The notes under the pieces were generated by a model. The model was not told the DNA's origin. It did not search any database and worked only from the letters and a program-made list of their open reading frames with translations. Of a DNA stretch of 64,000 bases, positions 54,040 to 62,618 are shown in pieces. Source of the stretch: Pseudotabrizicola sp. (lineage in GTDB: Bacteria; Pseudomonadota; Alphaproteobacteria; Rhodobacterales; Rhodobacteraceae); NCBI RefSeq assembly GCF_030684215.1, contig NZ_JAUXOV010000024.1, positions 62,001 through 126,000 on the forward strand, in the 5' to 3' direction. Numbering within the stretch: the first letter of the stretch is position 1; every line of letters starts with the position of its first letter. The position numbers were made by a program, and so were the translations under genes.

Positions 54040-55623
54040 TTATGCCAACCAGCACTTTACGTGGGCGCGGCCATTCATCAACTCGCCATTCGGATCTTCT
54101 TCCCAGCCCTGAACTTCGTCGCGCACAGCTTCAACGAAGTCATTGAACATCGGCAGAATCAGACCGCCTTCATCGCGAACGATGTTTGCCATCTCCGCAT
54201 AGGTCGCCTTGCGGATGTCATTGTTCAACTCGGCCCGTGCGGCCAACAGCAGTTCGTCAAAACGGGCATTTTTGAACTTGGTGTCGTTCCAGTCAGCCGT
54301 GGACAGATAGGCCGTGGAATACATCTGATCCTGCACCGGACGCCCGCCCCAATAGCTGGCGCAGAACGGCTCGACGTTCCAGACGTTCGACCAATAGCCA
54401 TCATCCGGCTCGCGCTTGATCTCCAGCGGAATGCCCGCCGCTGCGGCAGATTGCTGGAACAACTGCGCAGCCTCAACCGCACCGGGAAAGGCGCCTTGTG
54501 CCACGCGCAGGATGATCGGGCTACCGTCATGGCCCGATTTCTGATAGTGATCCGCCGCCGCTACCGCATCATATTCGCGCTGAGGAATAGAGTCGTCAAA
54601 CAGCGGATAGGCGCCATTGATCGGGAAATCGTTGCCGATGCTGCCCAAGCCGCCAAGAATCTTGTCCACCATCTCCTGACGGTTGACCGCAAGCTTTAGC
54701 GCCATGCGCAGATCGTTGTTGTCAAACGGCGCCTTGTCGACATGCATGATGAACACATAATGCCCGCGGCCGGGAACCGCCTTCACCTGCACGCCGGGCG
54801 CGCGCTTCAACAACTCGGCGATCTTGGGATCGACCCGGTTGATCATATGGACCTGACCCGACTGCACCGCAGAGGTGCGAGCGGTGCCATCATTGATCAC
54901 CAAAATCTCAGTCTGATCGGCATGGCCGATGGTGTCGTCAAAGTAGTTGGCGAATTTCTCGAACCCGTGGCGGATGCCCGGCTCATGCACAACCACCTTA
55001 TAGGGGCCGGCGCCGATGCCTTCGGTCGGGTTGTCGATGCCACCATTTGGCTGGATCACAAGGTGATAATCGGCCAACAGGAACGGCAAGTCAGCGTTGC
55101 CGCTGGCCAGCTTCAGCGTAACCATATCGCCATCTGCCGACATCTCGCTGATGCCCTGCACAATCCCCAGCGCACCCGATTGCGACTTCTCGTCGGTATG
55201 GCGGCGCAAAGTGGCGACCACATCCTCGGCCGTCACGGTCTTGCCATTATGGAACTCAACCCCCCGACGGATTTTGAACTTCCACTCGGTCGCATCCGAA
55301 TTCGCACTGACCTCCTCGGCGATGCGCATCACCACCTCGCCGGTCGCGCTGACATCCACCAGCATCTCACCCCACGTGTAGTTCACCGCAAACGGCACTT
55401 CCGATGCGGCCAGCGCGGGGTCAAGGCTGTTGGTCGACTCGCCCCCCTGCATCCCCATCTTGATAAAGCCGCCCTTTTTGGGTTGGGCATGGGCTGCCTT
55501 GGTGAACAGCGCAGAGGCAAGCCCCGCCGACACGCCCAATGCGGTCGTGCGGCCTACAAACTCGCGTCGCGACATGCGGCCTGCCTTGGCGGCAGCAATC
55601 ATACGGTCAAGCTGGTCGGTCAT
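54040..55623 (-). CDS. ABC transporter substrate-binding protein, Tat-exported
   Basis: This 527-residue family 5 solute-binding protein has a twin-arginine signal (MSRREFVGRTTALGVSAGL, cleavage near AHA), so it is exported folded. The mature protein has EWKFKIRRGVEFHNGKTVTA and DALRMALKLAVNRQEMVDKI-like blocks typical of peptide/opine/glutathione binders. AGGGAGA lies 8 nt before the ATG. The ligand cannot be read from the sequence; the downstream catabolic genes suggest a small amine or peptide-like compound. Confidence 0.93.
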   Translation of the reverse strand: MTDQLDRMIAAAKAGRMSRREFVGRTTALGVSAGLASALFTKAAHAQPKKGGFIKMGMQGGESTNSLDPALAASEVPFAVNYTWGEMLVDVSATGEVVMRIAEEVSANSDATEWKFKIRRGVEFHNGKTVTAEDVVATLRRHTDEKSQSGALGIVQGISEMSADGDMVTLKLASGNADLPFLLADYHLVIQPNGGIDNPTEGIGAGPYKVVVHEPGIRHGFEKFANYFDDTIGHADQTEILVINDGTARTSAVQSGQVHMINRVDPKIAELLKRAPGVQVKAVPGRGHYVFIMHVDKAPFDNNDLRMALKLAVNRQEMVDKILGGLGSIGNDFPINGAYPLFDDSIPQREYDAVAAADHYQKSGHDGSPIILRVAQGAFPGAVEAAQLFQQSAAAAGIPLEIKREPDDGYWSNVWNVEPFCASYWGGRPVQDQMYSTAYLSTADWNDTKFKNARFDELLLAARAELNNDIRKATYAEMANIVRDEGGLILPMFNDFVEAVRDEVQGWEEDPNGELMNGRAHVKCWLA

Positions 55624-55670
55624 TCTGGTCGTCTCCCTGAATGGCTGCGGTTAACCCCGCGCCGGTTTTG

Positions 55671-55686
55671 TTGACTGGTGAGTCAA
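55671..55686. promoter_or_regulatory. Inverted repeat upstream of the substrate-binding protein gene
   Basis: TTGACTGGTGAGTCAA has perfect 6-bp arms around GGTG and lies 47 nt upstream of the transporter start codon. It is a good operator candidate, in the style of GntR/TetR sites, for the transporter operon. A second inverted repeat, GGGCAA-N6-TTGCCC, lies at 55709-55726. Confidence 0.55.
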
Positions 55687-55742
55687 TAGAAACTTGTGTT
55701 TTGCCATGGGGCAACGATTCTTGCCCAGACATGCTCATTTTT

Positions 55743-57755
55743 TCACACAAAGCGCCGTGGCACTTTTTCGTTGAAATCACGGCAAAAGATCATCTCCTCG
55801 CCTTCCCAGGCGGTCAAGGTGGCCTGCATGTGCAAATGCGACGCGTCACTGGTCATCACCGCCCGCGCCTCGGTCCGAACCCGCCACTCCCCGCGCGACA
55901 GGCGCTGCTCCCAGACATGGGTGGCCTTTGCCGACAATGGATCATCGGGGTGAATCTCCCAGCGTTCGGTCAGGGTCTCCCCCGAGCATAACCCATGCGT
56001 CAGGTTCTCCACGTCGCCGCCATCCTCCAGCACGCACAAGGCCTGCGTGCCGGTGATCATATCGGTCTCGACATAGCGCCGTGATTGGCCCGCGCGCAGC
56101 ACCCGGTGCGCCCAGGCTGGGGCCGACTCCGGCTCTGGCGGTGCCCAAACGCCTCCCCCCTCATGCACCGGCAGTGTCAGGCTGCCTTGGCTCAGCATCA
56201 ACACCGCCTGGGAAGGCGACGGCCAGACAAACGGCCAATAGCTGTTGGACAGCGCCAGCCGCAGACGGTGACCGGGTGCAAGACGATAGGCCATCTGGTC
56301 CAGATCGAACACCACATCTTCCGACCGTCCGGGCGTCATCGGCTGCGGAGTTTCCCGGCTGTCACGATGACACAGGTTCAGCATCCCATGCGCAATGCGT
56401 ACCGAACCACCGTCCGGGCCAACATCACATAGCCGCGCCACCACAAAGCCCAATGGCTGATCCGACGAGACCGTCAGCCGCAACCGGGCACTCCCAAGCA
56501 GCGAAACGGGGTGTTCCAGCACATCGCCATCAAAGCACAGGCTCAACGCATCATCCGCCGCCTGATCCCCCGGCATTTCCGCATTCAGCCCCATCGGAAA
56601 AAACTCCCCCGCCGACAGGCCAAGCTGTTGCGGTGTTGACACAATTCTCACAAAATCTGCCGTTTCATCTTGGCCTAAATACTCATTCAACGCTGCCCCC
56701 CCGCGCCCCGGCAACAAGGTCAGCACCCTTTGTTCAACATTCGGGCTCGGCCACTTCGCCTCTGCCACCCAATGCCCGACCCGGTGAGGGGCACTGGCAT
56801 CGGGCGGCGCGGAATGCAGCATATAGGCCCGCATCGCCGGGTCCGTCTCAGCCCCGTTCTCCACCCCCTTCAACCAGCGGTCCCACCAGCGCACCGCCTC
56901 TTGCAGAAAGCCGATCGCCGGGCCGGGCACCGCCGTATGTGGGTATTGATGCACCCAAGGCCCCACAATCCCCTTGGCCCCCACATTGCGAACCAGCGCG
57001 TCAACCGTGTTCATGTAATTGTCGGCCCAGCCGCCAATCGACAGCACCGGCACCTGCACGCGCGCGAAATCCTCACAGATCGAGCCATGCCGCCAATAGT
57101 CATCCCGCGCCTGATGCGACGCCCAGCGCGGGGCCAGCCACGGCTCGGCCTCCAGCCGCGCCAGCCAGTCGGCCCGCCAGTCGGGGCGCAAGGCAGGGTC
57201 CGCCGGACGGCTGGAAAACGAGAGCATCACCGCACCCCAGCCGAAATTCTCACCCAGCAGGCAGCCGCCCTTGAAATGGATGTCATCGGCAAAGCGGTCG
57301 GTGGTTGAACAGACCGAGATAACGGCTTTCAGGGCCGCAGGCTGCAAAAACGCAGTCTGCAAACAGTTGAACCCACCCCAGCTTTTGCCCATCATGCCCA
57401 CAGCGCCCGAACACCAAGGCTGCGCGGCCAGCCATGCGATCACATCGCAGGCATCCTGCAATTCCTGCACTGTATACTCATCCGTCATCAGTCCTTCGCT
57501 GTCGCCATTGCCGCGCATATCGACCCGCACCGATGCATAGCCATGCCCTGCCACATAGGGGTGCATCAGCTCATCACGCGGCAAGGTGCCATCGCGCTTG
57601 CGATAGGGGATATACTCCAGCACCGCCGGAACCGGGTTGGCTGACGCATCCTCTGGCATCCAGACCCGCGCCGAAAGCCGGGTACCATCGGGCATCACAA
57701 TGCCCATATTCTCAAATTCGACCAAAGGTCTTGAAACTTCATTAATCGTTTTCAT
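55743..57755 (-). CDS. CocE/NonD-type hydrolase (peptidase S15 family)
   Basis: This 670-residue hydrolase has an alpha/beta domain with the nucleophile Ser125 in MMGKSWGGFN, an acid near IGGWADNYMN and His in VGPWVHQYPH, followed by a jelly-roll C-terminal domain. The family includes cocaine esterase, acylases and X-Pro dipeptidyl peptidases. It has no signal peptide. AGGGGA lies 4-5 nt before the ATG at 57755. It lies upstream of the transporter genes on the same strand. Codons 358-365 are formed by a copy of the dispersed intergenic repeat. Confidence 0.88.
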   Translation of the reverse strand: MKTINEVSRPLVEFENMGIVMPDGTRLSARVWMPEDASANPVPAVLEYIPYRKRDGTLPRDELMHPYVAGHGYASVRVDMRGNGDSEGLMTDEYTVQELQDACDVIAWLAAQPWCSGAVGMMGKSWGGFNCLQTAFLQPAALKAVISVCSTTDRFADDIHFKGGCLLGENFGWGAVMLSFSSRPADPALRPDWRADWLARLEAEPWLAPRWASHQARDDYWRHGSICEDFARVQVPVLSIGGWADNYMNTVDALVRNVGAKGIVGPWVHQYPHTAVPGPAIGFLQEAVRWWDRWLKGVENGAETDPAMRAYMLHSAPPDASAPHRVGHWVAEAKWPSPNVEQRVLTLLPGRGGAALNEYLGQDETADFVRIVSTPQQLGLSAGEFFPMGLNAEMPGDQAADDALSLCFDGDVLEHPVSLLGSARLRLTVSSDQPLGFVVARLCDVGPDGGSVRIAHGMLNLCHRDSRETPQPMTPGRSEDVVFDLDQMAYRLAPGHRLRLALSNSYWPFVWPSPSQAVLMLSQGSLTLPVHEGGGVWAPPEPESAPAWAHRVLRAGQSRRYVETDMITGTQALCVLEDGGDVENLTHGLCSGETLTERWEIHPDDPLSAKATHVWEQRLSRGEWRVRTEARAVMTSDASHLHMQATLTAWEGEEMIFCRDFNEKVPRRFV
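56663..56684 (-). repeat. Dispersed repeat inside the CocE-like coding region
   Basis: This 22-nt stretch matches the intergenic copy at 61772-61793 at 19 of 22 positions (core CATCTTGGC.TAAATAC). It is read in frame as residues E-Y-L-G-Q-D-E-T of the hydrolase. The other copies are intergenic. Confidence 0.65.
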
Positions 57756-57780
57756 GCGATCCCCTGTTTTGGCGCATTTG

Positions 57781-57799
57781 GCTTGCACCTGTCGCAAGC
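57781..57799. promoter_or_regulatory. Inverted repeat between the CocE-like and sulfatase genes
   Basis: GCTTGC and GCAAGC form perfect 6-bp arms around a 7-nt spacer in the 110-nt divergent promoter region. It is a possible shared operator. Confidence 0.45.
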
Positions 57800-57865
57800 G
57801 TTCAAGACAAGGTCAGGCGCGCTCACCACCCTCGCGCCAGACCCAAGGCCCAAAGGAACAGCCCG

Positions 57866-59383
57866 ATGACAGTTGCCAAAGCCGACCGCCCCAACATCCT
57901 GATCATCATGGTAGACCAACTGACGGGCACGCTGTTTCCTGACGGTCCGGCGGATTTCCTGCACACGCCCAACCTGCGCAGACTGGCCGAGCATTCGATG
58001 AGGTTTCAGAACTGCTACACCGCCTCGCCGCTCTGCGCACCGGCGCGGGCCTCGTTCATGTCGGGCCAACTGCCTAGCCGCACGCGGGTCTATGACAACG
58101 CAGCAGAATTTGCGTCGGACATCCCGACCTATGCCCACCACCTGCGCCGCGCCGGCTATTACACAGCTCTCTCGGGCAAAATGCACTTCGTTGGCCCCGA
58201 CCAGATGCACGGGTTTGAGGACAGGCTGACAACAGACATCTACCCCGCCGATTTCGGCTGGACCCCAGATTACCGCAAGCCGGGCGAGCGGATCGACTGG
58301 TGGTATCACAACCTTGGCTCGGTCACGGGCGCGGGCGTGGCCGAAATCACTAACCAACTGGAATACGATGACGACGTGGCGTTTCAGGCGGTGCAGAAAC
58401 TCTATGATCTGTCGCGCGGAGCAGATCGGCGACCGTGGTGCCTGACCGTCAGCTTCACCCATCCGCACGACCCCTTTGTCGCCCGCCGCAAATACTGGGA
58501 TCTCTATGAAGGCGCCCCGGAACTGACCCCGCCCGACCCGATCGCCTACGCCGATCAGGATCCCCATTCCCAACGCCTGATGGACGCCTGCGACTGGCGC
58601 GCCTTTGATATATCGCCAGACCAGATCCGCCGCGCCCGCCAAGGTTACTTCGCCAACATCTCTTACGTCGATGACAAGATCGGCGAGATTTTTGCGGTGC
58701 TTGAGGCCACTCGGCAAGAGGCCGTGGTGGTCTTCCTGTCGGATCACGGCGAAATGCTGGGCGAGCGTGGGCTCTGGTTCAAGATGAACTTCTTTGACGG
58801 CTCTGCCCGCGTGCCCCTGATGATCTCTGCACCCGATCTCGCGCCTGGCCTGATCACCGACCCGGTCTCCACGATCGACCTCACACCCACCCTCGCTGCA
58901 ATCGCCGGGGTGGATATGGCCGAGGTTATGCCATGGACCGATGGCGTCAACCTGACCCCCATAGCCACTGGCGGCACACGCCCGATGGTCGCGATGGAAT
59001 ACGCGGCCGAAGGCACGATCACCCCCATGGTCGCCCTGCGCGAAGGTGCCTGGAAATACATCCGCTGCCCCGCCGACCCCGAACAGCTCTACGACCTCAA
59101 CGCTGACCCACAAGAACGCGACAACCTCGCGAACGACCCCCGCGCGGCCCAGATCCTCACCCATTTCCGCAAAGCCGCCGACACCCGCTGGGATCTGCCA
59201 CGCTTTGACGCTGCCGTCCGGGAAAGCCAGGCCCGCCGCTGGGTGGTCTACGAAGCTCTGCGCAACGGCGCCTACTTCCCGTGGGATCACCAGCCGCTGC
59301 GCGCCGCATCCGAACGCTACATGCGCAACCACATGGACCTGAACATCTTGGAAGAGAGCAAGCGCTTCCCCCGCGGAGAATAG
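57866..59383 (+). CDS. betC: Choline-sulfatase-type sulfatase
   Basis: This 505-residue type I sulfatase has the formylglycine motif C57-A-P-A-R61 within SPLCAPARASFMSGQLPSRT. The metal-binding start PNILIIMVDQLTG, the block ALSGKMHFVGPDQMHGFE and VVFLSDHGEMLGERGLWFKM match choline-sulfatase (BetC). It would release choline from choline-O-sulfate. It has no signal peptide. AAAGGA lies 8 nt before the ATG. It is divergent from the CocE-like gene and convergent with the GMC oxidoreductase gene. Another sulfate ester is possible. Confidence 0.85.
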   Translation: MTVAKADRPNILIIMVDQLTGTLFPDGPADFLHTPNLRRLAEHSMRFQNCYTASPLCAPARASFMSGQLPSRTRVYDNAAEFASDIPTYAHHLRRAGYYTALSGKMHFVGPDQMHGFEDRLTTDIYPADFGWTPDYRKPGERIDWWYHNLGSVTGAGVAEITNQLEYDDDVAFQAVQKLYDLSRGADRRPWCLTVSFTHPHDPFVARRKYWDLYEGAPELTPPDPIAYADQDPHSQRLMDACDWRAFDISPDQIRRARQGYFANISYVDDKIGEIFAVLEATRQEAVVVFLSDHGEMLGERGLWFKMNFFDGSARVPLMISAPDLAPGLITDPVSTIDLTPTLAAIAGVDMAEVMPWTDGVNLTPIATGGTRPMVAMEYAAEGTITPMVALREGAWKYIRCPADPEQLYDLNADPQERDNLANDPRAAQILTHFRKAADTRWDLPRFDAAVRESQARRWVVYEALRNGAYFPWDHQPLRAASERYMRNHMDLNILEESKRFPRGE

Positions 59384-59406
59384 CGCAGATATCAATGGCG
59401 GACGCC

Positions 59407-59486
59407 TCCGGCGGGAGTATTTGGAAAGCAGCAATGCAAAAACCCGATCTCCTTGATTTGCTGCTTGTAAAAATACTCCCCGCGGA
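59407..59486. repeat. Inverted pair of dispersed repeats
   Basis: Arm 1 (59407-59434, with GGGAGTATTTGGAAAGCAGC) and arm 2 (59458-59486, the reverse complement with a few changes) face each other across 23 nt. Together they can fold into a long imperfect hairpin between two convergent genes and could act as a terminator. Confidence 0.75.
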
Positions 59487-59594
59487 GCGGCCACTGCGCC
59501 GCCGGACCGACGGCCTCCTGCGCGCGGCACAGTCCCGTCATCCATGGCAATGCCACCGAGCGGGGGCTCGAGGCCCCCCGAGGTGGCCCTGCCG

Positions 59595-61208
59595 CTAGCG
59601 CGCATCTTCCAGCACCAGCGCGGCCCCCTTCCACCCCATCAGGATAGCGGGCGCATTGGTATTGCCCGCAATCAGGTTCGGAAAGCTGGAGGCGTCAATC
59701 ACCCGCAACCCCGTCACCCCTCGCACCCGCAGACGCGCATCCAGCACGCTTGTTGCAGGGTCAGCCCCCATCCGGCAGGTGCAGGACGGGTGATACACTG
59801 TGCCAGAGCGCGCCCGGAAATCTGCAATCAGATCGGCGTCAGTGGTGACCGCCGGGCCGGGGCGCAGTTCCTCCTTGATCAGCCGCGCCATCGCTGGCTG
59901 GGCCGCAATCCGGCGCAGGAACTTCACCGCAAGCAGCATCTCGTCCACATCATGCCCGGTCGCAAACGCATTGGCGCGGATCACCGGATGTGCCAGCGGA
60001 TCAGGGCTTGCCAACAGGATCTCGCCGCGCGAAGTGGGGCGGCAGTTCGACAAGCCGATCGATAGCCCGGACCATGGGTCCGGCGACAGGATCGGGCGTT
60101 CACCATTGCGCGGGATCAACGTCGAAAACGCCTGCATATACAGCTGCATGTTGGGCCGCGCCAACGCCGGATCGGTGCGGAAAAATCCGCCCGCATGGTT
60201 GATCGACTTGGCCAGCGGCCCACGCCCGCCCGCAAAGTATTGCAGGCCAGCCAGCGCCTTGCCCCACCATGGCCGCAGCACGTCATTATAGGTCGGCACC
60301 CGCATCGACCACGTATAGTTGACGCCCTGATGATCGCTCAGATGCGCGCCCACATTCGGGTTGTCCACCAGCACCGGCAGCCCCATGCCCTGCAACAACG
60401 CCCCCGGCCCGATACCAGACAGCTGCAACATCTGTGGCGAGTTGATTGCCCCGCCCGACAAGATCACCTCGCCGCGCGCCCGCAATATCCGTGTCTGGCC
60501 GCCCTGACGCAGCTCAACCCCCACTGCACGCCCGGCTTCGACCACCACCCGCGTCACCTGCGCATGGGTCACGACCTTCAGGTTCGCCCGCTTCATCGCC
60601 GGGCGCAAAAAGGCCCGCGCCGTCGAATTGCGCCGCGCGCCCTTGATCGTCATCTGATAGATGCCCGCCCCTTCCTGCGACTCCCCGTTGAAATCCGGCG
60701 TCTCCGCCAATCCCGCCTGCCCGCAGGCGGCGATATAGTCCTGAACCAGCGGATGCAGCCCTTGCCGGTTGGCCGAGATGAACAGAGGCCCACCCTGCCC
60801 GCGCCACGCATCCGCGCCCGCCTCATTATCCTCGATCGCGCGATAGGCGCGCAGGCACTCCTCCCAGCCCCAGCCTGCCGCAGACTGTCCCCAGTCCTCG
60901 TAATCTGCGCGATGCCCCCTGATCCAGACCATCGCGTTGATCGACGATGACCCGCCCAAAAGCCGCCCCCTTGGCCAGTGATCGCTGTTGCCCGCCAACC
61001 CCGGATCAGGCTCTGCGCGGTACATCCAGTTCACCGCAGGATCATAGAACAGTTTGCCATAGCCCAACGGCAGGTGAACATAAAACCGCCGGTCACTGCC
61101 CCCGGCCTCAATCAACGTGACCGCATGGCGGCCCGAGGCGCTCAGCCTTTCAGCCAGAACGCAGCCAGCCGATCCCGCGCCCACGATGATGTAATCGCTG
61201 TCTTCCAT
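59595..61208 (-). CDS. GMC-family oxidoreductase (choline dehydrogenase-like)
   Basis: This 537-residue FAD-dependent alcohol dehydrogenase has the N-terminal IIVGAGSAGCVLAERLSASG, the GMC signature WPRGRLLGGSSSINAMVWIR, GAINSPQMLQLSGIG, and the C-terminal active-site region VYHPSCTCRMG with NTNAPAILMGWKGA. It is related to choline dehydrogenase but I cannot tell choline from other alcohols. The neighbouring sulfatase makes choline plausible. The ATG at 61208 gives the normal N-terminus. It is the last gene of the minus-strand group that starts beyond the window end. Confidence 0.83.
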   Translation of the reverse strand: MEDSDYIIVGAGSAGCVLAERLSASGRHAVTLIEAGGSDRRFYVHLPLGYGKLFYDPAVNWMYRAEPDPGLAGNSDHWPRGRLLGGSSSINAMVWIRGHRADYEDWGQSAAGWGWEECLRAYRAIEDNEAGADAWRGQGGPLFISANRQGLHPLVQDYIAACGQAGLAETPDFNGESQEGAGIYQMTIKGARRNSTARAFLRPAMKRANLKVVTHAQVTRVVVEAGRAVGVELRQGGQTRILRARGEVILSGGAINSPQMLQLSGIGPGALLQGMGLPVLVDNPNVGAHLSDHQGVNYTWSMRVPTYNDVLRPWWGKALAGLQYFAGGRGPLAKSINHAGGFFRTDPALARPNMQLYMQAFSTLIPRNGERPILSPDPWSGLSIGLSNCRPTSRGEILLASPDPLAHPVIRANAFATGHDVDEMLLAVKFLRRIAAQPAMARLIKEELRPGPAVTTDADLIADFRARSGTVYHPSCTCRMGADPATSVLDARLRVRGVTGLRVIDASSFPNLIAGNTNAPAILMGWKGAALVLEDAR

Positions 61209-61289
61209 ATCGCCCCAACGCAAATCCTTGGGCTACACTAGCTGTCACCCGGCCCGCCTCATGCGCGAAACCGACATCTTGCGTCGCCT

Positions 61290-61760
61290 CTAGCCATCAA
61301 CTCGAAAGGTCGCCGCACAGGTCACGGGAAAGGCCACCGATCGCGCGATAAAACAGACCTTGTGGATCCGGTGGTGGATGGCCTCTGCGGCCGCCAGATC
61401 GGTGCCCGGCAAGACCACAATTTGCGGCCGCAACTCTGCTGCCACAAACCGCCCAGCCCCTCCCGGCCCGATCTCGCCCTGCCCGACCGGCGCATCCTCA
61501 TATCCCGTCACCACGATCCCGGCCTCGGATGCGTAGTGCAGATACCAAAGCATGTGACAAGCCGACAGCGCCGCCAGCAACAGATCCTCGGGGTTCATCT
61601 TGCCCGGATCGCCGCCCAGAAGCGGATCGTTGGAGCAGTGCACCACCGGCTTTCCCGGCACGGCAATATCCCAAGTCCGCGCATAACCGCGATAGCTGCG
61701 GGTGCCCTCCCCGGTGTTTCCGGTCCAGACAATCCGGCTGCCATAGTCGTGAAGTGCCAT
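61290..61760 (-). CDS. OsmC-family peroxidase-like protein
   Basis: This 156-residue OsmC/Ohr-fold protein has the two reactive cysteines: Cys68 in LSACHMLWYL and Cys136 in HKVCFIARSV. NPEDLLLAALSACH is the family signature. It may reduce organic peroxides. Its ribosome binding site (AAGGGG, 9-nt spacing) lies at the end of a dispersed repeat copy. It is on the same strand as the hydratase upstream. Confidence 0.9.
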   Translation of the reverse strand: MALHDYGSRIVWTGNTGEGTRSYRGYARTWDIAVPGKPVVHCSNDPLLGGDPGKMNPEDLLLAALSACHMLWYLHYASEAGIVVTGYEDAPVGQGEIGPGGAGRFVAAELRPQIVVLPGTDLAAAEAIHHRIHKVCFIARSVAFPVTCAATFRVDG

Positions 61761-61771
61761 CGCCTGCGCCC

Positions 61772-61793
61772 CTTCATCTTGGCTTAAATACGC
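61772..61793 (-). repeat. Dispersed repeat next to the osmC start
   Basis: CTTCATCTTGGCTTAAATAC and two further bases match the copy inside the CocE-like gene. On the minus strand the repeat ends in AAGATGAAG and runs straight into GGG, so it supplies part of the osmC ribosome binding site. Confidence 0.7.
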
Positions 61794-61814
61794 ATCTTTG
61801 CCCGGCCAGCGGCC

Positions 61815-62615
61815 TCAGCGCCCTTTCCAGACCGGCTCGCGCTTTTCAGCAAAGGCGCGCGCGCCCTCCAACTGATCTTCGCTGGAATACAACCGATCAA
61901 CCGTCGGCATCAGCCGCTTGGTGACACGGTTCAGGGCATCCTGAAACCGCATTGCTTCGGCCTCACGCACCACTTCCTTGATCGCGGCGTAAACCAGCGG
62001 CGGCCCGGATGCGAGCAATCGCGCCAGTTCCCATGCCTTTGGCAACAAGTCCTCAGACGCGCAAACCTCCTTCAACAGCCCCCAGCGCAGAGCCTCATCG
62101 GCATCAAACCACCGCCCGGTCAGCAACAGATCCATCGCGACATGATAGGGAATGCGCTTGGGCAGCTTTATGCTGGCCGCATCAGCCACAGTACCGGAGC
62201 GGATCTCCGGCAAGGCAAACGTAGCGTTGGCGCTGGCAAGGATCAGATCGCAGGACAGGGCAAGCTCCAACCCGCCGCCGCAGCAGATCCCATTGACCGC
62301 AGCAATCACCGGCTTGTTCAGGTTCGGCAACTCCTGCAAACCGCCAAAGCCACCCACCCCATAATCGCCATCCACCGCGTCGCCACCCGCCGCCGCCTTC
62401 AGATCCCAGCCGGGGCAAAAGAACTTGTCGCCCTCGGCCCGCAGGATCGCGACCCGCAACGCATCATCATCGCGAAAGGCGCGAAACACCTGCCCCATGA
62501 TCCGGCTTGTGATCAGGTCAATCGCATTGGCCTTGGGCCGGTCCAGAGTCACCTCCAGCACCGCACCTTCAACCCGGGTGCGGATAGGCCCCTCGGTCAG
62601 CATCTCCATCGGCAT
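61815..62615 (-). CDS. caiD: Enoyl-CoA hydratase family protein, CaiD-like
   Basis: This 266-residue crotonase-fold protein closely fits carnitinyl-CoA dehydratase: LDRPKANAIDLITSRIMGQV, FFCPGWDLKAAAGGDAVDGD, IAAVNGICCGGGLELALSCD and ALPEIRSGTVADAASIKLPK. The oxyanion hole uses the GWDLKAAA and CCGGG segments. It would interconvert crotonobetainyl-CoA and carnitinyl-CoA, though other enoyl-CoA substrates are possible. AAAGGA, 6 nt before the ATG, lies in the last codons of the acyl-CoA synthetase gene; the gap is 3 nt. Confidence 0.8.
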   Translation of the reverse strand: MPMEMLTEGPIRTRVEGAVLEVTLDRPKANAIDLITSRIMGQVFRAFRDDDALRVAILRAEGDKFFCPGWDLKAAAGGDAVDGDYGVGGFGGLQELPNLNKPVIAAVNGICCGGGLELALSCDLILASANATFALPEIRSGTVADAASIKLPKRIPYHVAMDLLLTGRWFDADEALRWGLLKEVCASEDLLPKAWELARLLASGPPLVYAAIKEVVREAEAMRFQDALNRVTKRLMPTVDRLYSSEDQLEGARAFAEKREPVWKGR

Positions 62616-62618
62616 CGG

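Noticed and set aside
57752-59605. 617-codon open frame on the minus strand
   Set aside because: It is antisense to the sulfatase gene, which has a clear catalytic motif; the shadow product shows no family features.
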